Shown here one piece after another: positions 57,694 to 61,507 of a DNA stretch of 61,507 nucleotides. The stretch is from an uncultured Oscillospiraceae bacterium (GTDB lineage: Bacteria; Bacillota; Clostridia; Oscillospirales; Oscillospiraceae), in contig CAAERF010000442.1 in assembly GCA_900758315.1 (NCBI GenBank), positions 1 through 61,507 on the forward strand, read 5' to 3'. Positions within the stretch are counted from its first letter, which is position 1, and each line of letters opens with the position of its first letter. The notes under the pieces are model-generated. The model worked only from the letters and a program-made list of their open reading frames with translations, was not told the DNA's origin and did not search any database. A program made the position numbers and the translations under genes.

Positions 57694-58701
57694 ATGGACG
57701 AAAAAACTGAGAAAAAAGTAATGCTCTCCGGCATTCAGCCCAGCGGTGATCTGACCCTGGGGTCCTACCTGGGCGCCATCAAGAACTGGGCCGAGCGCGC
57801 GGAGGAGTTTGACTGCTATTATTTCATGGCGGATATGCACACGCTGACCGTGCGGCAGAATCCCGCTGACCTGCGCCGGCGCACCATCGAGCAGCTGGCC
57901 CAGTACATTGCCTGCGGCCTGGACCCGGAGAAGAACACCCTCTTCATCCAGAGCCACGTGCCTCAGCACGCCCAGCTGAACTGGGTGCTGAGCTGCTACA
58001 CCATGTTCGGCGAGCTGTCCCGGATGACCCAGTTCAAGGACAAGAGCACCCGGAACGCCGACAACATCAACGCCGGTCTGTTTACCTATCCCTGCCTGAT
58101 GGCGGCGGATATTCTGCTCTACCAGCCCCACTTCGTCCCGGTGGGCGAGGATCAGAAGCAGCATGTGGAGCTGACCCGGGACGTGGCAAAGCGCTTCAAC
58201 GGCGTTTACGGCGACGTGTTCCGGATTCCGGAGCCCTATATCGGCAAGGTGGGCGCCCGGGTGATGAGCCTGACCAGCCCGGAGAACAAGATGTCCAAGT
58301 CGGACAAGGACCCCAACGGCTGCGTGTACCTGATGGAGCCGCCGGAGGCCATTGCCCGCAAGTTCAAGCGCGCGGTCACTGACAGCGAGACCTGCGTCCG
58401 CTACGATCCCAAGGCCAAGCCGGGCATCGCCAACCTGATGCAGATTTACGCCTCTGCCACCGGTCACAGCTACGAGGAGATCGAGCGGGAGTTCGACGGC
58501 CGCGGCTACGGCGACTTCAAAAAGGCCGTCGGTGAGGCCGTGGTGGAGCTGTGCCGTCCCATCCGGGAGGAGGCCAGCCGTCTGCTGGCGGACAAGGCGT
58601 ATCTGGAGTCGGTCTACCGGGCCGGCGCCGAAAAGGCCAGCTATATCGCCAACAAGACCCTGCGCAAAGTATATAAGAAAGTGGGCTTTGTGGCCCGTTA
58701 A
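57694..58701 (+). CDS. trpS: tryptophanyl-tRNA synthetase
   Basis: A 335-residue class I synthetase. The HIGH-type motif reads SGIQPSGDLTLGSYLGAI, the KMSKS motif KMSKSDKDPN near residue 204, and ADILLYQPHFVPVGEDQKQH is the tryptophan-pocket stretch. Full length. AGAAGGTCG precedes the ATG. Confidence 0.97.
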   Translation: MDEKTEKKVMLSGIQPSGDLTLGSYLGAIKNWAERAEEFDCYYFMADMHTLTVRQNPADLRRRTIEQLAQYIACGLDPEKNTLFIQSHVPQHAQLNWVLSCYTMFGELSRMTQFKDKSTRNADNINAGLFTYPCLMAADILLYQPHFVPVGEDQKQHVELTRDVAKRFNGVYGDVFRIPEPYIGKVGARVMSLTSPENKMSKSDKDPNGCVYLMEPPEAIARKFKRAVTDSETCVRYDPKAKPGIANLMQIYASATGHSYEEIEREFDGRGYGDFKKAVGEAVVELCRPIREEASRLLADKAYLESVYRAGAEKASYIANKTLRKVYKKVGFVAR

Positions 58702-58750
58702 GGAGTGATCCTCTATCGTATCGATCCATTCTGCTCCGGTAGCTGCGGCA

Positions 58751-59875
58751 GTGGCGCTGCTTGTGGCCTTTGTCATCTCGCTGCTGACCACACCGCTGGC
58801 CAAGAAGCTGGCGGTGAAAGTGGGGGCCATCGACATGCCCGGAAAGGCGGGGACCGCCAGTGCACGGCATCTCCACGCCTCGCCGACGCCGCGGATGGGC
58901 GGTCTGGCCATTTTCCTGGGCTTTTTCTTCAGCGTGCTCCTGTTCGCGCCGATGGGCTCCAAGAATATCAGCATGCTCATTGGCGCGACCATCATCGTGA
59001 TACTGGGCGCCTTGGATGATATTTACGACATTCCCGCCCGCCAAAAGCTGTTGGTGCAGATTATCGCCGCGGCAGTGGCTACGGCCGGCGGCAATCAGAT
59101 CCATTTTTTCAGCCGGCTGACGGCTCTGGACGGCGGACATTTTCAGCTGGGTATCCTGGCTGTCCCGGCGACGCTGCTGTGGATTGTCCTGATTACCAAC
59201 GCCGTCAATTTGATCGACGGACTGGACGGACTGGCCGCAGGCGTGTCCACCATCTCCTGCGTGAGTCTGGTGATCATCGCCCTGGTCTACTCCAACCCGG
59301 GCGTGGCCATTCTCACCAGCGCCCTGGCGGGAGGCTGTATCGGGTTCCTGCCCTACAACCGGCCACCGGCCAAGATCTTTATGGGGGACACCGGCTCCAC
59401 CCTGTTGGGCTACGTGATGGCGGTGGCCAGTATTCAGGGCCTGTTCAAATTCTACGCCATTATCTCCTTCGTCATCCCCTTCTTTATGCTGGGCGTGCCC
59501 ATCTTTGACACCTGCTTTGCGGTGATCCGGCGGCTGCGCAACGGTGAGAGCCCCTTTAAGGCCGACCGGGAGCATGTCCACTACCGCCTGATGGACATGG
59601 GATTCTCCAAAAAACAGACGGTGGCAGTGCTCTACGGCGTGTCCGCCGTGCTGGGCCTGACCGCGGTGGTCACCGCTGCCAGCGGACTGAGCCGGGGCCT
59701 GATTCTGCTGGTGGTGCTGGGCCTGGCGGCCTTTGTCATGTTCAAGGGCCTGAACCGGAGAGAGGCAGAGCAGCCGGATGCGCCGTCAGAACCGGAGGGA
59801 AACACGTCCGGTCCGGAGCAGTGCGGCGGGTCTCCAGCTGCTACAGCCCCATCAAAAGAACCAAAGCGAGAATAA
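58751..59875 (+). CDS. WecA/TagO-like polyprenyl-phosphate GlcNAc-1-phosphate transferase
   Basis: A 374-residue multi-pass enzyme starting a cell-wall polymer on undecaprenyl phosphate. Motifs: TPRMGGLAIFLGF, LGALDDIYDIPARQKLLVQI, the catalytic NAVNLIDGLDGLAAG, FMGDTGSTLLG and the cytoplasmic HVHYRLMDMGFS. GTG 58751 is the first normal start codon, but it has no ribosome site. AAGGAG at 58700-58705 would suit a start near 58715, where only ATC is in frame, so the true N-terminus is uncertain. The C-terminal 40 residues are a Pro/Ser-rich tail overlapping the convergent gene. Confidence 0.9.
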   Translation: MALLVAFVISLLTTPLAKKLAVKVGAIDMPGKAGTASARHLHASPTPRMGGLAIFLGFFFSVLLFAPMGSKNISMLIGATIIVILGALDDIYDIPARQKLLVQIIAAAVATAGGNQIHFFSRLTALDGGHFQLGILAVPATLLWIVLITNAVNLIDGLDGLAAGVSTISCVSLVIIALVYSNPGVAILTSALAGGCIGFLPYNRPPAKIFMGDTGSTLLGYVMAVASIQGLFKFYAIISFVIPFFMLGVPIFDTCFAVIRRLRNGESPFKADREHVHYRLMDMGFSKKQTVAVLYGVSAVLGLTAVVTAASGLSRGLILLVVLGLAAFVMFKGLNRREAEQPDAPSEPEGNTSGPEQCGGSPAATAPSKEPKRE

Positions 59876-60152
59876 TCAGCCACTCGTCGTCATCGGTCTC
59901 GCGGAAGAGGTAGATGAGCACCAACAGCAGCAGAATATCGCCCCGGTCCAGCTTTCCCAGGCCCAGCCGGTCCAGAATGCCGGACAGACCGGAGGAACTC
60001 CGTCCTTCTTCCCCCTTGGAACCTCCTCCCAGCAGAGAGGAGAGAAAGGAGAAGGGAGAGCTGCTCCGTCCGCCGCCGGTGGACTCGGCGCGGGATTCGG
60101 AAGCTGGCGGTACCGGCGTATAGCCGTCCTGCGGAATATAGCGGTTATACAT
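59841..60152 (-). CDS. small hydrophobic-tailed protein of unknown function
   Basis: A 103-residue protein starting MYNRYIPQDGYTP. A Ser/Gly-rich low-complexity middle (SSSPFSFLSSLLGGG), the segment LSGILDRLGLGKLDRGDI and a C-terminal hydrophobic region (ILLLLVLIYLF and LIILALVLLMGL) separated by ETDDDE. It looks like a two-helix hairpin membrane protein. Last gene of a three-gene unit; its 3' end overlaps the convergent transferase gene by 35 bases. Confidence 0.65.
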   Translation of the reverse strand: MYNRYIPQDGYTPVPPASESRAESTGGGRSSSPFSFLSSLLGGGSKGEEGRSSSGLSGILDRLGLGKLDRGDILLLLVLIYLFRETDDDEWLIILALVLLMGL

Positions 60153-60531
60153 GGCCGTTCTCCCGGAACATCTGGAAGGCAGTCCGGATCACCCGGGACA
60201 GTCGGGTGATCTGGATGGCCTTTTCCACCTTGACCCAGCGCTCTTCCCGGAGGAAGGGGTGCAGCGCCTGGAGCAGTGCGGTCTTTTCGTCGTCGGACCG
60301 GTTGTACTCCTGAAACAGGGTGCCGATGTTCTTCAGCATGGCCGGGTCCAGGTTCTGCAGCATGGCCAGCGGATTTGCGGCGGGAGCCGGGGTGGAAACA
60401 GGTGCAGGCGGATCGTCAGAAGCAGTCTGCTCCGACGACTGGCTGGTGATGGAGTCCGCCAGCGCCATAATCTGACCCATCGTCTCGGGAGAGGCGAGAA
60501 TGGAATTCAGCTTTTCTTCAAAATCATCCAT
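60145..60531 (-). CDS. unknown helical protein of the small-protein cassette
   Basis: A 128-residue acidic-then-basic protein: an N-terminal helix FEEKLNSILASPETMGQIMAL, a Pro/Ala/Ser linker (about 35-52), and a C-terminal helical domain DDEKTALLQALHPFLREERW and KAIQITRLSRVIRTAFQMF. No signal peptide. It overlaps the next gene by 8 bases. The SPE-x3-IM pattern recurs in the 93-residue neighbour, suggesting related helical modules. No family recognised. Confidence 0.65.
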   Translation of the reverse strand: MDDFEEKLNSILASPETMGQIMALADSITSQSSEQTASDDPPAPVSTPAPAANPLAMLQNLDPAMLKNIGTLFQEYNRSDDEKTALLQALHPFLREERWVKVEKAIQITRLSRVIRTAFQMFRENGHV

Positions 60532-60568
60532 AAACTCCTCCTGTTCTCAGTCCCCGGCGCCTGAACCG

Positions 60569-60850
60569 TCAGGACTTTTTGCCGGGAAATTTCTGCTCGA
60601 ACTGCCGCATCAGCTGGGCGCCATCCGGGCGCTCCATGATGCCGTTGACCATGGACATCAGCGCGGCGGTGTCGCCATTTTTGGCCTGCTCTGCGGCGGA
60701 TTTCAGCTGGCCGCTGTTCTGCGTGCTCAGCATGGACATGAGCTTTTTGGCCTCGGGCGAGGACAGCAGCTTTTTCAGCGCGGTTTTGTCCTTGAGCAGT
60801 GCGGCGGCCTCGGGCGAGTTGAGCGGATTGGAACGGGATGAATTGTTCAT
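60569..60850 (-). CDS. unknown 93-residue protein, first gene of the cassette
   Basis: A soluble helical protein starting MNNSSRSNPLNSPEAAALL, with ALKKLLSSPEAKKLMSML and DTAALMSMVNGIMERPDGAQ. ATG 60850 follows a GGGGG ribosome site. Upstream on the minus strand CATATACT (60882-60875) resembles the -10 of mother-cell sporulation sigma factors, but no -35 was assigned. Function unknown. Confidence 0.65.
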   Translation of the reverse strand: MNNSSRSNPLNSPEAAALLKDKTALKKLLSSPEAKKLMSMLSTQNSGQLKSAAEQAKNGDTAALMSMVNGIMERPDGAQLMRQFEQKFPGKKS

Positions 60851-60907
60851 AAGAATGCCCCCTTTATTCATGCCAGTATATGCATCCAGAGACAGGAAGT
60901 GACTGCG

Positions 60908-61399
60908 TTGAAAGTAATTGTTTTCTCCGACTCCCACGGCGACGTGAACAACATGGTGGCGGTCGTGGAGGAGGAGGCGCCGGACCTGGTGCTCCACCTG
61001 GGAGACTACTGGGAGGACGCCCGGGAGCTGCGCTGGATCTATCCCGAGCTGACCATCGAGCAGGTGCCCGGCAACTGCGACTGGCAGCCGGAGCAATCCC
61101 TGGAGCGGGTTCTGACGCTGGAGGGGTGCAGAATTGCGTTTTGCCACGGCCACAGCCGTGGCGTCAAACGAAGTTATCAGGAACTGACACACTTGGGACA
61201 GGATACGGGAGCGGATATCGTCCTCTGCGGGCATACCCACCAAGTACACTACGAAAAGCGTGGCAGCCTCCATGTGCTCAACCCCGGTACGGTGGGCCGG
61301 CAGTCGCCGACCTACGGGGTGCTGTACGTGGAAGAGGGGAAGATTGAGGGAAAAATCAAGAGAGTCTTTTCTGAGGAGGACATCATATGCTTTTGCTGA
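60908..61399 (+). CDS. YfcE/MJ0936-type metallophosphoesterase
   Basis: A 163-residue single-domain phosphodiesterase. All motifs are canonical: FSDSHGD (DxH), HLGDYWEDA, GNCDW, CHGH and CGHTHQVHYE. TTG 60908 is chosen because AGGAAG lies eight bases upstream; the GTG at 60899 overlaps that site. Unlike the fusion protein at 3452-4729 it keeps the DxH motif. Overlaps coaX by 13 bases. Confidence 0.88.
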   Translation: MKVIVFSDSHGDVNNMVAVVEEEAPDLVLHLGDYWEDARELRWIYPELTIEQVPGNCDWQPEQSLERVLTLEGCRIAFCHGHSRGVKRSYQELTHLGQDTGADIVLCGHTHQVHYEKRGSLHVLNPGTVGRQSPTYGVLYVEEGKIEGKIKRVFSEEDIICFC

Positions 61400-61507
61400 T
61401 TGACGTTGGCAACTCCAACATCGTATTCGGGGTGTACAAGGACGGCCAGATTACCGGCACCTTCCGCCTGACCAGCAGCGTGACCCGGACGTCCGATGAG
61501 CTGGGCC
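61387..61507 (+). CDS. coaX: type III pantothenate kinase (partial)
   Basis: The first 40 codons of a CoaX-type kinase, cut by the right edge. MLLLIDVGNSNIVFGVYKDG is the ASKHA phosphate-1 motif characteristic of CoaX, followed by TRTSDELG. AGGAGG at 61375-61380 precedes the ATG. It catalyses the first step of coenzyme A synthesis. Confidence 0.9.
   Translation, partial: MLLLIDVGNSNIVFGVYKDGQITGTFRLTSSVTRTSDELG

Noticed and set aside
1..61507. CRISPR array or complete insertion sequence
   Set aside because: No regularly spaced direct repeats, transposase motifs or terminal inverted repeats flanking a transposase were found; the short repeats near 57.4 kb are inverted and unspaced.

Overview
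The window is a GC-rich (about 60% by eye) chromosomal segment of a spore-forming anaerobic Firmicute. Seryl-tRNA synthetase is under a T-box, dnaX is preceded by a small SRP RNA, recombination uses AddAB, and a YpeB germination protein, MetNIQ, HPr/EI and many sigma-A promoters with 17-bp spacers are present. Gene content and codon use suggest an intestinal Oscillospiraceae-type clostridium (Flavonifractor/Lawsonibacter/Oscillibacter-like). That placement is inference, not an identification.

Layout: (1) 1-4.9 kb: the start of an MBOAT O-acyltransferase, two tRNA-modification enzymes (TtcA-like, TcdA), an HD-domain protein, and an unusual metallophosphoesterase-rubrerythrin fusion with its own promoter and a Fur/PerR-like site. 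(2) 5.25-18.96 kb: one long operon from a consensus promoter overlapped by a Rex-like operator to a strong terminator. It encodes a Pyrococcus-Mbh-type, ion-translocating group 4 [NiFe] hydrogenase and its HypABCDEF maturation factors. Gene order is mbhL, hypA, hypB, Mrp-like mbhA-H (mrpEFG, mbhD, mbhE, mrpB, mrpC, mrpD-like), mbhM, mbhJ, mbhN, hypF, hypC, hypD, hypE, and a NuoC-like subunit at the very end. The module should couple ferredoxin oxidation and proton reduction to Na+/H+ translocation. (3) 19-25.4 kb: YcxB-like protein, T-box-serS, an AT-rich orphan gene, larE (nickel-pincer cofactor), a tocopherol-cyclase-like protein and an FAD/Rieske oxidoreductase. (4) 25.5-30.1 kb: metNIQ methionine transporter, an AhpD-like protein and an iron alcohol dehydrogenase. 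(5) 30.1-36.1 kb: a PTS cluster (EIIA, HPr, EI and a second divergent HPr) with no permease, an Rrf2 regulator divergent from a nitroreductase across a perfect inverted repeat, and small genes. (6) 36.3-55.1 kb: mainly housekeeping: tRNA-Ala, SRP RNA, dnaX, ybaB, recR, rpe, threonine deaminase, an XpaC/TelA/TPM membrane module, gluQ, addBA, rpmE, hflX. (7) 55.2-61.5 kb: ypeB, a small accessory-looking island with a type I toxin-antitoxin candidate and nested inverted repeats, trpS, a WecA/TagO-like transferase, a three-gene cassette of unknown small proteins, a YfcE-like phosphoesterase, and the start of coaX.

The strongest candidates for new biology are the Mbh hydrogenase operon, the phosphoesterase-rubrerythrin fusion, the type I toxin-antitoxin locus and the three-gene small-protein cassette. 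All coordinates and motifs were read by eye. Family calls come from motif recognition, not database searches.
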